From Nitrososphaerota archaeon (GTDB taxonomy: Archaea; Thermoproteota; Nitrososphaeria; Nitrososphaerales; Gagatemarchaeaceae): DNA of 64,000 bases. Where the stretch lies: the NCBI GenBank assembly GCA_027887005.1, contig JAPCJI010000001.1:124001-188000 (forward strand), given 5' to 3'. Below, in pieces: positions 52,648 to 60,552 of the stretch. Numbering within the stretch: position 1 is the stretch's first letter; the number at the start of each line of letters is the position of its first letter. Below the pieces are notes generated by a model that ran no database searches, was not told the origin of the DNA, and saw only the letters and a program-made list of their open reading frames with translations. The translations under genes and the position numbers were made by a program.

Positions 52648-53181
52648 CTAGATGTTCAAGACTTTGTGAAGTGATTCGACCTTCTTCTGGTTTCGTGCGA
52701 GAATGTCCCAGAAGCGTTGGCTCTTACCAGGGTCAAGTTGGAGTCCCTTGCTCCAATAGGATCTGTTGACTGGGTCCGAGAGAACCTGCGAATCGAATTG
52801 GTCTTCTCTGACGACCATATCGACCTCGTCTTCGAAGATGTCGAGGGAGGGCGGAACCACCCTCTCTGTCGCGGTTACCGCCACGATTCCTTCGGCGATA
52901 CCAGGCCAGCTGACGACGGGAGCATCAGCCCGGGTTCTGACATCATGAGGTTCCCTTATGTCGAAGACTACTCCAGAGGATGCGCCGACTCTTTCCCATT
53001 TGCCGATTGCCAGGACCTCGATTTCTCCCGCCAGAACAAAGGTTGATTCCTGAGTCATCAAGTGAACATGCTCGCCGTCTTTCGCGTTGGCTGTTCGCTT
53101 TGTTATCGATATCATGCTCCTACCACTGTAGAAGCTCTTTGCAAATCCATCCAGCGAATCGCCTGCTTGAATGACTTGCAT
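52648..53181 (-). CDS. Cupin-fold protein
   Basis: A 177-residue protein from ATG 53181; GTG 53193 is an alternative. A single cupin core is visible: EHVHLMTQESTFVLAGEIEV holds the HxH and a following Gln/Glu of motif 1, and DIREPHDVRTR, with its His, is motif 2. This could bind a metal. The C-terminal 60 residues are charged and helical (RSYWSKGLQLDPGKSQRFWD). Cupins have many roles (isomerases, dioxygenases, sensors); the substrate is unknown. Convergent with protein C and followed upstream by a transporter. Confidence 0.75.
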   Translation of the reverse strand: MQVIQAGDSLDGFAKSFYSGRSMISITKRTANAKDGEHVHLMTQESTFVLAGEIEVLAIGKWERVGASSGVVFDIREPHDVRTRADAPVVSWPGIAEGIVAVTATERVVPPSLDIFEDEVDMVVREDQFDSQVLSDPVNRSYWSKGLQLDPGKSQRFWDILARNQKKVESLHKVLNI

Positions 53182-53309
53182 GAAGTTCCACACTTGTGCG
53201 ACGGTATTTCAAGGTTCGGAACTGCGGCCAGAATGCCAGGTGGAAGAGGTGAGTCAGGATGAAGGTGGTGCTGGTCAGGAACTGCCTTACCTCCCGGCGG
53301 GCATTTCGA

Positions 53310-54707
53310 TCATGGGAGCGGGGTCGTCTCCACCCTGTGGATCCTGGAATAGAGATAGTAGATTAGCAACCCCAAGATTATCCAGACTGTTCCCACTTCT
53401 CTTCCGATCGGATGAAGGACAACCACCAACAGCCAGATGGTGAGATCTGCTGCAAAGCATGCTGCGGCGAGGATCGGGACCTCATACTCTCTTTGCCCGC
53501 CACTTTGGGTCTTCCTCTTGATTCTGATGCTCCAAGGGGCCTTGAAGGGGCGAACGAGGTTTTTCTCTTTGTTTCGCAGCGAGATAAGGCTTAGACCCAC
53601 TATCATGTAGGCGATTAACGCTCCAAAGTTGTACATTTCCGCAAGAATGTCAAGCTCGGCGGAAAAGGCGACGACGATAGCGATTGCAATCGATGAGAAG
53701 ACAACAATTGAGACGAAGGGGGTCTTGTACCTCTTATGCAGACGGCTGAAAACCTTTGGGATGACTCCCTCATCACTCATGGCATAGGTGATCCGAGAGA
53801 CTCCCACAATTCCTGCGTTGGCAGCAACAATCAGAACCGAGATTCCGAGGATAGCTGTAAGCCCGCCAAGAACCCATCCGAACGGAAGCCTAGACGCGAT
53901 GAACGAAACGGGATAGTTGATAGCGGCCGGATTGTTCTGAAAGGCCTGATATGGGACGACGCCCAACGCCAGTGTCGAATAGGCTAATGTTGCTGCGACC
54001 ACCGCGATGCTGATGAGAAAAATCGCCCGTGGGATGTTCTTTCCGGCATGCTTGGTCTCTCCGCTACTCTGAGAGACGACTTCAATCCCAAGGTAGGAGG
54101 ACATGGCGATGGTTACTGCATAGAGAAGATTCGGATAGGTAGGGGTGCTCCCAAGAACCGGCGGAGCATTCAATGCCGGGTGATAGGAAAGGACGAAACC
54201 AATCGCCAGCACCACTGCCTCTCCGACAAGGTCGAACATGACCAGGAAATACGAGAATCTCGCAGACTCCCCAATCCCCAAGATGTTGATTGCCAACAGT
54301 CCAAGGATGACTGAGACGGTTACAATGCCCGCTACGGTGTTTAGCACTGGGAAGAAGTACCCCACATATCCGACTGCGGCAACTGCGGAGATTGCAGTCG
54401 TCACTAGATAATCCAACAGCAGCGCCCAGGCAGCTAGGAATGCGACCCTACGGCCAAAGGCCTTCTTCGCGAAGATGAAGGCTCCCCCAGCCTGGTGGTA
54501 GGAACTTGATAACTCAGCGTAGCAAATGGCGGTGAGGACGTACGCAATGGTGGCGAAGACGTACGCATATGTCGCAGCCGCGCCAGCGTACAGCAACACG
54601 AGGCCGAGGGTGAAGTAGACCCCCTCGGCGACATCGCCGTAGGCGAAAGCGAAGTTTCCGAGGATACCGATGTCCCTTCGAAGACTCTGTCCTCGTTTAC
54701 GTTGCAT
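53310..54707 (-). CDS. APC-superfamily amino-acid/polyamine permease
   Basis: A 465-residue secondary transporter with about 12 helices. The N-terminal FAFAYGDVAEGVYFTLGLVL and helix 2-3 region AICYAELSSSYHQAGGAFIF (the G-G-x-Y/F substrate segment) match the APC family. MSSYLGIEVVSQSSGETKHA is the conserved helix-6/loop motif (SYxGIE...GE), and NAGIVGVSRITYAMSDEGV is the helix-8 block. It should import an amino acid or amine with H+ or Na+. TTTTTAGAG (54744-54752) is a plausible promoter element about 40 bases upstream. Divergent from the TrkA-N gene. Confidence 0.87.
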   Translation of the reverse strand: MQRKRGQSLRRDIGILGNFAFAYGDVAEGVYFTLGLVLLYAGAAATYAYVFATIAYVLTAICYAELSSSYHQAGGAFIFAKKAFGRRVAFLAAWALLLDYLVTTAISAVAAVGYVGYFFPVLNTVAGIVTVSVILGLLAINILGIGESARFSYFLVMFDLVGEAVVLAIGFVLSYHPALNAPPVLGSTPTYPNLLYAVTIAMSSYLGIEVVSQSSGETKHAGKNIPRAIFLISIAVVAATLAYSTLALGVVPYQAFQNNPAAINYPVSFIASRLPFGWVLGGLTAILGISVLIVAANAGIVGVSRITYAMSDEGVIPKVFSRLHKRYKTPFVSIVVFSSIAIAIVVAFSAELDILAEMYNFGALIAYMIVGLSLISLRNKEKNLVRPFKAPWSIRIKRKTQSGGQREYEVPILAAACFAADLTIWLLVVVLHPIGREVGTVWIILGLLIYYLYSRIHRVETTPLP

Positions 54708-54848
54708 AGGAATAATCGGAGGGGTCGAAGGTCTGGCGCATCTCTAAAAAGCGTTTAAATCGAGCTGATTTTCGCTTTCATTAGGTAACGATTGTAGCTC
54801 ATGAGAGATACCCCGGATAAAGAATTTGAAGATTGAGTGCTTCTGAGT

Positions 54849-55508
54849 TTGCCAACGCTAGTTACCGGTGGAGGCGTGATAGGGTCTAGGCTCGCTGTCT
54901 ATCTCTCTCAAATTGGGGAGGATGTGACCGTAGTCGAGGAAGATAGAAAGAAATGCGAGTGGATTTCGAAGAACTCCGACGCAAAGGTGTACAATGGCAG
55001 CGCGCTGGACCCCGACCTCCTCATGCAGGCGGGCATCGACAAGGCTGACACCCTGATCGTCGCTATGGGGAACGACCAGCTCACCAGAAAGGTTGTGGAT
55101 CTTGCAAAGAAACAGTTTGGAATCCCCAAAGTCTTCGCCATAACAAGAGAATCTGAGCATTCTGACCAAATACGCTCCAGCGGAGCCAACAGGGTGATAT
55201 GTGCCCAAGATGAAGTTCTGGATGAGGCCAAGAGAGCGTTGAACTCGGGCGCCGATCGAATGATCTATCACGACGTGCAGAGAGGCTGTCTCATTTCAAG
55301 GGCAACCCTTCGGGCGACTTCGAGCGCGATTGGGAAGCCGATTTCAAAGTTCCAAAACAAGTCTGCAAGGATCTCGGGATTGATACGTGATGGAAACCTC
55401 ATGTTTCCGTTCGAAGACACGACCCTCGAAATGGGCGACGAGCTGTTCATCATCGGAATGCAGGACGACGTTGAAGAGGTTGTGAGGGTGCTAAGTGAGG
55501 AGAGCTGA
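54849..55508 (+). CDS. TrkA-N (RCK) domain protein
   Basis: A 219-residue protein. The NAD-type Rossmann motif VTGGGVIGSRLAVYLSQIG, VVEEDRKKCEWI and VYNGSALDPDLLMQAGIDKA match the RCK N-lobe; SKFQNKSARISGLIRDGNLM and FEDTTLEMGDELFIIGMQDD match the TrkA-C lobe. Such proteins gate K+ channels or transporters by ligand binding. TTG 54849 is chosen because GGATAAAG (54815-54822) is centred about 30 bases upstream and the Rossmann strand begins there; a GTG at 54837 would add four residues. No TrkH follows; an MscS channel does. Confidence 0.85.
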   Translation: MPTLVTGGGVIGSRLAVYLSQIGEDVTVVEEDRKKCEWISKNSDAKVYNGSALDPDLLMQAGIDKADTLIVAMGNDQLTRKVVDLAKKQFGIPKVFAITRESEHSDQIRSSGANRVICAQDEVLDEAKRALNSGADRMIYHDVQRGCLISRATLRATSSAIGKPISKFQNKSARISGLIRDGNLMFPFEDTTLEMGDELFIIGMQDDVEEVVRVLSEES

Positions 55509-55518
55509 GAGTAGAGAA

Positions 55519-56307
55519 ATGTCGTCAACGATATCGACCTCCTCCGTCACAGACATCGTCGTAAGGATAATCATATCTGCGGTCATCCTGGCAACCACGT
55601 ACCTGATCACCTTCGGGTTTGGCAGGCTTGTCGTGCAGGCTATCGGAAGGCGAAGCAGGAGCTCTGCCTATGAGATTGGGAGGGTGGGATCCACGGTGAT
55701 TTGGATCATTGGGATACTTTCGATACTACCTGTCCTTGGCGCTTCGGAAATCGTCGTTGCCGTGGTCATCTTGCTCGTCGGCGCCTTTCTGATCTTGGCC
55801 ACGAGGGACTTTTCGAACAACTGGTTTGCCGGCCAGATGATCAAGGCGATCGGACCATTCAAGATCGGAGACTGGATTCGGACGACCGATGGCTCCTACG
55901 GACGAGTAGCAAAGATAGAGGGGCTCTACACGCTGCTCGTGACGCCCCAGAACGAGATAGTTGTCATCCCGAACAGCAAGTTGACCTCTGACTTGCTCTT
56001 GGACAGGACCACGAGTGGGAGTCTGAAGGTGCCCGTCGAACTGGAACTTGATCGCGGCGTGGAGTTTGGGCAATTCACCCTGGCTGTCTCAAGGATCATG
56101 GAAGATCTAGGGCAGAACTTCACCGATTCTGCGCCGAAGGGTAACGGACCGGAGATATACTTGGTGTCGACAACGCCCGATTCTATCAAGGTGAGAATCT
56201 TTCTCAGAATAGACAACGCCGCGAAAGAGGAAGAAGTAGCATCGGAATTCAGAAAGCGCTTCAGCGTATCGGGACTAGAACGACGAAAGGCAAACGTCCC
56301 TGGCTAG
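55519..56307 (+). CDS. Mechanosensitive ion channel, MscS family
   Basis: A 262-residue protein from ATG 55519; GTG 55495 would overlap the TrkA-N gene. Three helices precede the pore helix: VRIIISAVILATTYLITFGF, then GSTVIWIIGILSILPVL, then VVAVVILLVGAFLILATRDF as TM3. FKIGDWIRTTDGSYGRVAKI and VIPNSKLTSDLLLDRT are the family's beta-domain signature. The C-terminal alpha/beta domain is complete. It should open under membrane tension to release solutes. Pairing with the RCK protein suggests joint osmotic control. Confidence 0.88.
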   Translation: MSSTISTSSVTDIVVRIIISAVILATTYLITFGFGRLVVQAIGRRSRSSAYEIGRVGSTVIWIIGILSILPVLGASEIVVAVVILLVGAFLILATRDFSNNWFAGQMIKAIGPFKIGDWIRTTDGSYGRVAKIEGLYTLLVTPQNEIVVIPNSKLTSDLLLDRTTSGSLKVPVELELDRGVEFGQFTLAVSRIMEDLGQNFTDSAPKGNGPEIYLVSTTPDSIKVRIFLRIDNAAKEEEVASEFRKRFSVSGLERRKANVPG

Positions 56308-56350
56308 CCAACATCTGACCAAAAGGGCACGGCCTGATGACACGCGCGCA

Positions 56351-56557
56351 TTACGGGTAGGTCGTCGTCTGAGCGGGCTTCGCGACCGGCGCAGGCTTGG
56401 CTTTCTGCATGAACATGTACCCCCCCACGACTAGGAGCACTATTCCGACCCCTATGCCGCCTGTACCGATGGTCCTATGCCAGTCTATAGCATACATTGC
56501 CCCGCCGATGATTACACCGAGTACGCCCAGCAGGATCACCCACATTCCAGACTTCAT
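56351..56557 (-). CDS. Small two-helix membrane protein
   Basis: A 68-residue protein. ATG 56557 (not the GTG at 56593) is chosen because AATAAATA (56581-56588) is centred about 27 bases upstream. Two helices (WVILLGVLGVIIGGAMYAI and IGVGIVLLVVGGYMFM) are joined by DWHRTIGTGG; the tail is AKPAPVAKPAQ. No family recognised. Convergent with MscS. Confidence 0.7.
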   Translation of the reverse strand: MKSGMWVILLGVLGVIIGGAMYAIDWHRTIGTGGIGVGIVLLVVGGYMFMQKAKPAPVAKPAQTTTYP

Positions 56558-56580
56558 GTCGCGAAGTAGACCGACCCGCC

Positions 56581-56588
56581 TATTTATT
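56581..56588 (-). promoter_or_regulatory. TATA box for the small membrane protein at 56557
   Basis: AATAAATA on the minus strand, centred about 27 bases before ATG 56557; a clear leaderless promoter. Confidence 0.6.
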
Positions 56589-56593
56589 CTCAC

Positions 56594-57127
56594 CTAACAT
56601 GAGGATGGTCCTGCACTCTCCTAGGCTTGGAGGCAGGGTCTCCGTCCGGGCGAGCAAAGTCTCTTGAGCCCTTCAAAGCGGCCAATCCTTGAACGGCGGG
56701 ATAGGAGGAACCACACAGGCCGTACACCTGTCATCTTTGGATCAAGTCGAAAGACCCGAGCGAGCCGAGACCTCCCAAGCAGCCCCTAAACGAGACCCTT
56801 CTGGCAATCAGATGGACCCTGCTTGAGCTGACTGAAGGGGGCGAGATAAATGAGGCGCCCGACATCAGCGGCCACAATGAGGAAGAATTGGTGGCCCCCT
56901 CGGGTTCACACGGCCCTTGAAATGGGGGACGAGCCGCTCATTTTGCTGGTTCTCTTGAATCCAAATGAAGGAGGGAGGCGTGAAATCCATAACATCGGTG
57001 CCTTTGAGCATGAATCCGAGGTTTATGTTCGTGAATTGCTGCCACATTCATTCGTATAAGCAGTGACCCTCTGGATCTAATTGGAGTGCCGGGGTGAGTT
57101 GGGAATGGCACGCTCAAGGGGCTATGA
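56594..57127. other. Spacer of 534 bases with one possible small gene
   Basis: It holds a GATAAAT box (56843-56849) and the possible gene at 56877. A 71-codon open frame (56705-56920) lacks any early canonical start and was not called. Confidence 0.4.
56877..57059 (+). CDS. Possible 60-residue protein
   Basis: A frame from ATG 56877 with the start MRKNWWPPRVHTALEMGDEP and a hydrophobic LILLVLLNP. It ends in EVYVRELLPHSFV. GATAAAT at 56843-56849 is centred about 31 bases upstream. It could also start at ATG 56850. Family unknown; the opposite strand is also open here, so confidence is low. Confidence 0.3.
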   Translation: MRKNWWPPRVHTALEMGDEPLILLVLLNPNEGGRREIHNIGAFEHESEVYVRELLPHSFV

Positions 57128-57190
57128 GTGTGTTTTCGGTTATCCGGCATTCCTGAGCATTGGCGAATGGCCCAGGTTGGGCCGGCAGCC

Positions 57191-57742
57191 ATGAATGTGC
57201 TTTTGGCAGCAGTCTCGAAGGCGAAGAAGAGGATGGGGGTGACCCCGGGGCAATGGGGGGTGTTAGTCGCGGCGTGTGTGATGACAGTTACGGTTGGCAC
57301 AACAGTGGTGCTGACATCAACTCCAACTACCTACGTGGTTACCGACACATCAACAGCCACAGTGGTTTCAACATCGAGCGTCACCAGAACGGCGTCCGAA
57401 GTTCCGACATCGACGGTGACCTCCACTCAAACATTAACTGTGACTTCGGGGACCGGACTCACCTCTGTCAGGACGACCACTACGACTGTCACCACCTCGC
57501 CGAGCACGACGATAACAAGGACGGTCATCACCACCTTGACCGTCGCTTCAACCACAACGGGTACGACGACTTCCACCAGCACTACCTCGACCACTGTTAC
57601 CCAGACGGTCACCTCGACCCAGTCCTCAACTAGCATTGTCACATCAACGAGTACGGTCACATCCACGAATACAGTCACATCCACGAATACAGTCACTTCG
57701 ACGACCACTGTGACCACTACACGCACCACGCGCAGCCACTAG
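57191..57742 (+). CDS. Membrane-anchored Thr/Ser/Val-rich stalk protein
   Basis: A 183-residue protein from ATG 57191; ATG 57167 and TTG/ATG codons further up are alternatives. After a basic stretch (SKAKKRMGVTPGQWG) comes one helix (VLVAACVMTVTVGTTVVL). The remaining 130 residues are almost only Thr, Ser and Val with a few Arg. It is an extended, probably O-glycosylated external stalk like that of protein B, but without any head domain. It may be a surface fibre, a linker protein or a truncated relative of protein B. Confidence 0.65.
   Translation: MNVLLAAVSKAKKRMGVTPGQWGVLVAACVMTVTVGTTVVLTSTPTTYVVTDTSTATVVSTSSVTRTASEVPTSTVTSTQTLTVTSGTGLTSVRTTTTTVTTSPSTTITRTVITTLTVASTTTGTTTSTSTTSTTVTQTVTSTQSSTSIVTSTSTVTSTNTVTSTNTVTSTTTVTTTRTTRSH
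57638..57709 (+). repeat. 18-base tandem repeat in the stalk gene
   Basis: Four units of 18 bases; the second and third (57656-57673 and 57674-57691) are identical (GTCACATCCACGAATACA), and the outer ones differ at several positions. The repeat encodes VTSTNT and suggests slippage-driven length change of the stalk. Confidence 0.8.
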
Positions 57743-58043
57743 ACTTCGCAGTCCTCGAACGGATTCAATTCCCGGATGTCCGGTGGGATAGCTGGCCGAC
57801 GGAGATCTCCGAGTAGTTCTGCTTGGGCGATTATGGCGGAATAGAGTCCATTCTGAGCTTGCTTGGACTAGCCCGGCTAAGGGGTGCGGCTGTATGGGTC
57901 CGAATGCATCTCCAATTCGAAAGTCAATGGATGAGCCTTGTGCGTGCCGCTCCACCTGCAGTAGCCTATCTTCGGCTCAAGATTCAACTAGTTCTTGATG
58001 GATTCTATGGCGGTGATCGTTCCTGCCCATTGATGCGACACTC
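57743..58043. other. Spacer of 301 bases
   Basis: No convincing gene or RNA seen between the stalk protein and the antiporter; no clear TATA box at the expected distance from 58044. Confidence 0.5.
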
Positions 58044-59237
58044 GTGATACAGGACCTGGCCCTAATCATGGTCGTCGCATCTGTCATGGCTCTCGCATCC
58101 TTCAAACTCAAGCAGCCCATGGTACTAGGCTACATTATCGCGGGGATGATTCTTGGACCCTACACCCCTCCCGGGAGCCTCCTCTTGGATCCGGACGCGG
58201 TCAACGTCTTTGCCCAGATTGGAATCATTCTGCTCCTGTTCGTTGTCGGCCTCGAATTCCCCATGAACAGGCTGAGGGTGATTGGAAGGAAGGCAACCCT
58301 GATTGCGTCCACAAAAGCCCTGGGTACTTTCGCCGTGGGCTATCTCGTCGCCTACGCCCTGGGGTTCTCCCCTTTTGACAGACTCTTCGTCGCTTTATCC
58401 ATCTCTGTCACGAGCACTGTGGTTGCACTCAAGGTCATGGAGGGACTCGGCATGGTCAAAGAAGAGGCGGCTTCTCTGATTGTAGCCATCTCTATAATCG
58501 AGGACATCGTAGTGATTTCAGCGTTGGCACTCCTTCAATCAATAGCGTCGACGGGAACCCTTTCGGTCCTACAATTGGCCACCTCGACAGGCTTGGTTAC
58601 ATTGTTCATCGGAGGGACAGTGTTACTCGGTTCTCGGACCATCCCCAAGTTCATGAACTTCGTTGCCAGGTCGAACAACGAGGAGCTGTTGCTGATTGCG
58701 ATGCTTGGCGTTGCGTTCGGCCTCGCCGTCGTCGGAAGCAAGCTCGGGATATCCGTGGCGACAGGTGCGTTCCTTGCGGGGGTGGTCGTTGCGGAGTCGA
58801 AGGCGGTCGACCCTGCAAGGGTTATCTCGAGGCCCTTACGAGATATGTTCTCTGCCATCTTCTTCGTATCTATGGGCGCGCTGATGAACGTCTTTCTGAT
58901 TCCGCTTTTCATCATTCCGGCGCTGATCTTCGTGTTAGCTTCAGTTACCATGAAATTCGTTCTCAGCGTGTCCGCTGCAACGGTCCAGGGATACCAGCGG
59001 TCACTATCGCTCAAGGCAGGCGTCGGATTGTCTGGAACCGGGGGCGAGATGTCTCTGGTGGTGGCGAAAGGGGGTGCAGATGTTGCCGCCACTAGCGCGT
59101 TCGTCCTCCCGATGATCGGCGTCATCACGCTCATCACAACCTTTCTCTCACCTTACATCATGAGAGTAGGCTGGAAGCTAGTCGACCAACGCTGGGCGGA
59201 GCCTCAGAGAACCCCGCCCCAGGCAGCCACGCCTTAG
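58044..59237 (+). CDS. CPA2-family cation:proton antiporter
   Basis: A 397-residue membrane protein with about 12 helices from GTG 58044. LKQPMVLGYIIAGMILGPYT, IGIILLLFVVGLEFPMNRLR, SISVTSTVVALKVMEGLGM, GSKLGISVATGAFLAGVVVA and GVGLSGTGGEMSLVVAKGGA are typical of the Na+/H+ exchanger domain. It exchanges Na+ or K+ for H+ across the membrane. No TrkA-N or TrkA-C domain is fused, so the free TrkA-N protein at 54849 could regulate it as well as MscS. Confidence 0.88.
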   Translation: MIQDLALIMVVASVMALASFKLKQPMVLGYIIAGMILGPYTPPGSLLLDPDAVNVFAQIGIILLLFVVGLEFPMNRLRVIGRKATLIASTKALGTFAVGYLVAYALGFSPFDRLFVALSISVTSTVVALKVMEGLGMVKEEAASLIVAISIIEDIVVISALALLQSIASTGTLSVLQLATSTGLVTLFIGGTVLLGSRTIPKFMNFVARSNNEELLLIAMLGVAFGLAVVGSKLGISVATGAFLAGVVVAESKAVDPARVISRPLRDMFSAIFFVSMGALMNVFLIPLFIIPALIFVLASVTMKFVLSVSAATVQGYQRSLSLKAGVGLSGTGGEMSLVVAKGGADVAATSAFVLPMIGVITLITTFLSPYIMRVGWKLVDQRWAEPQRTPPQAATP

Positions 59238-59465
59238 GTTCAATACATCCGTGACTCACTTGAAACAGTGGTCCCAGGGATTTCCGGTCGAGTTAATGCC
59301 ATGAAAGCTTTCAAAATGAAAATGTTTTGATTTGAGCCTCTATCGAATGTAGATGGCAGATGCTCAAGACCCAAGAATGGACCTTGAGAGTGCGATCCCA
59401 GAATCAAGTCTTTTTAGTAGGGAGGTAACCTCGTGCGGGCGGGAACTGGCCCGTTGAGATTGTAA

Positions 59466-59912
59466 TTGAGACAGAAAGTTGTAACGGTCTTGCTCCTTAT
59501 CGACGTTCTCTTTGCCGGTCTGATAGTGTATCTGCAATTGGCGAATCGCGGTGTTATCACTTTGGATGTCAGGACCACGACAGTCACCGTGACGTCGACA
59601 GTCGACTTAATTCAGGCACCCTACGCGGCAGTAAACGTGACTTCGGTGAACTGCATCGCGTCTGACCGAAGCTGCAACATCACCGTCTTGAACTACGGAG
59701 ACATGGAGGTGAGGTTCTCAGCGTGTATCTTCCAACAGAGCGGTGGAAAAGGCACACTCAACGCTACGGCCGGGTTGCCTCCTCACAGTCAGACAAGGGT
59801 GAATTGCTTGGCGCCGGCGGATATGGCAGGTGTCGCTGCGGGAGCCAGAGTTCTCGGAGCGTTCTTCTTTGTCGGAAGTTCTACGCTCAATTGGTCAGGG
59901 ACTTGGCAGTGA
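59466..59912 (+). CDS. Signal-anchored small extracellular protein
   Basis: A 148-residue protein from TTG 59466. An N-terminal helix (VVTVLLLIDVLFAGLIVYLQ) serves as anchor or signal. Then comes a TTTVTVTSTV stretch and a beta-rich external domain with four cysteines (VNCIASDRSCNITVLNYG, SACIFQQ, VNCLAPAD). NxT/S sites are frequent. No family is known, but the N-terminal helix plus Thr/Val segment recalls the larger surface proteins. Confidence 0.65.
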   Translation: MRQKVVTVLLLIDVLFAGLIVYLQLANRGVITLDVRTTTVTVTSTVDLIQAPYAAVNVTSVNCIASDRSCNITVLNYGDMEVRFSACIFQQSGGKGTLNATAGLPPHSQTRVNCLAPADMAGVAAGARVLGAFFFVGSSTLNWSGTWQ

Positions 59913-59967
59913 GCCAGAGCACTCTTACGGCATTCCAAACTGATGCTAGGTCTATCAGGGGGCTTGG

Positions 59968-60552
59968 TTGGCTCTCAGAAGTGAATTGAGCCTAACGAGG
60001 TCGGCGATCATGCTCGCCGCGATCTATGGCGTCCTGGTCCTTGCGTTCACCGGCATTGGCATGGCGGTCGCGGCGCCTGGGGCACAGGTTGGTGGGACCC
60101 GGTCCTTGGGGACAATCCCGGGACATCTGTTGGAATTGGCCTTCTTCGGACTGTTGCTGGGGGCAGCCTCAGCAGTGTTCTATGGGCGCAAGGGGCTCCC
60201 ACTGTTCCTCCTGACGCCATTTCTGGTCGTCTTGCTCGACTTGGACCACATCCCAGCCTACCTAGGTTTGTCCCAACCGATCCGACCCGCGCACTCCTTC
60301 GTCTTCCTTCTTTTCGCCCTGGTTTCTGCGGCGATAGTCTTAAGGCGGATTGATCTGGAACTGATACTCACGTCTTCGTTTATGGCGCACCTGGGGGTCG
60401 ATTCGGGCCTCTTCCCGCCATTCTCCCCTCTTTCCTTCGAATACATCCAGGTAGACCCGTACCGGGTCCCGCTGCTGGTTGGCTCCGTTACGTTCGCCTT
60501 GCTGGCTGGGCTCTTCTGGCGAAACAGAGTTAAGGGGAAGTCTGCCAGATGA
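59968..60552 (+). CDS. DUF457/YdjM-like membrane protein
   Basis: A 194-residue protein; TTG 59968 is listed, though ATG 60010 has a GAGGT eight bases upstream and may be the true start. About five helices. LLDLDHIPAYLGLSQPIRPA followed by HS resembles the DLDH...H-S metal-binding block of the YdjM/DUF457 group (predicted membrane-bound metal-dependent hydrolases), and SFMAHLGVDSGLFPPFSPLS its second H-x-x-x-D/PF block. Its stop overlaps the next gene's ATG by four bases (ATGA), linking it to the nucleotide-sugar dehydrogenase. Confidence 0.65.
   Translation: MALRSELSLTRSAIMLAAIYGVLVLAFTGIGMAVAAPGAQVGGTRSLGTIPGHLLELAFFGLLLGAASAVFYGRKGLPLFLLTPFLVVLLDLDHIPAYLGLSQPIRPAHSFVFLLFALVSAAIVLRRIDLELILTSSFMAHLGVDSGLFPPFSPLSFEYIQVDPYRVPLLVGSVTFALLAGLFWRNRVKGKSAR

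Noticed and set aside
56705-56920. Open plus-strand frame of 71 codons
   Set aside because: No canonical start near its 5' end and only weak protein character; kept as a note on the spacer.
57427-57729. Minus-strand Val-rich frame
   Set aside because: Antisense of the Thr-rich stalk gene at 57191.
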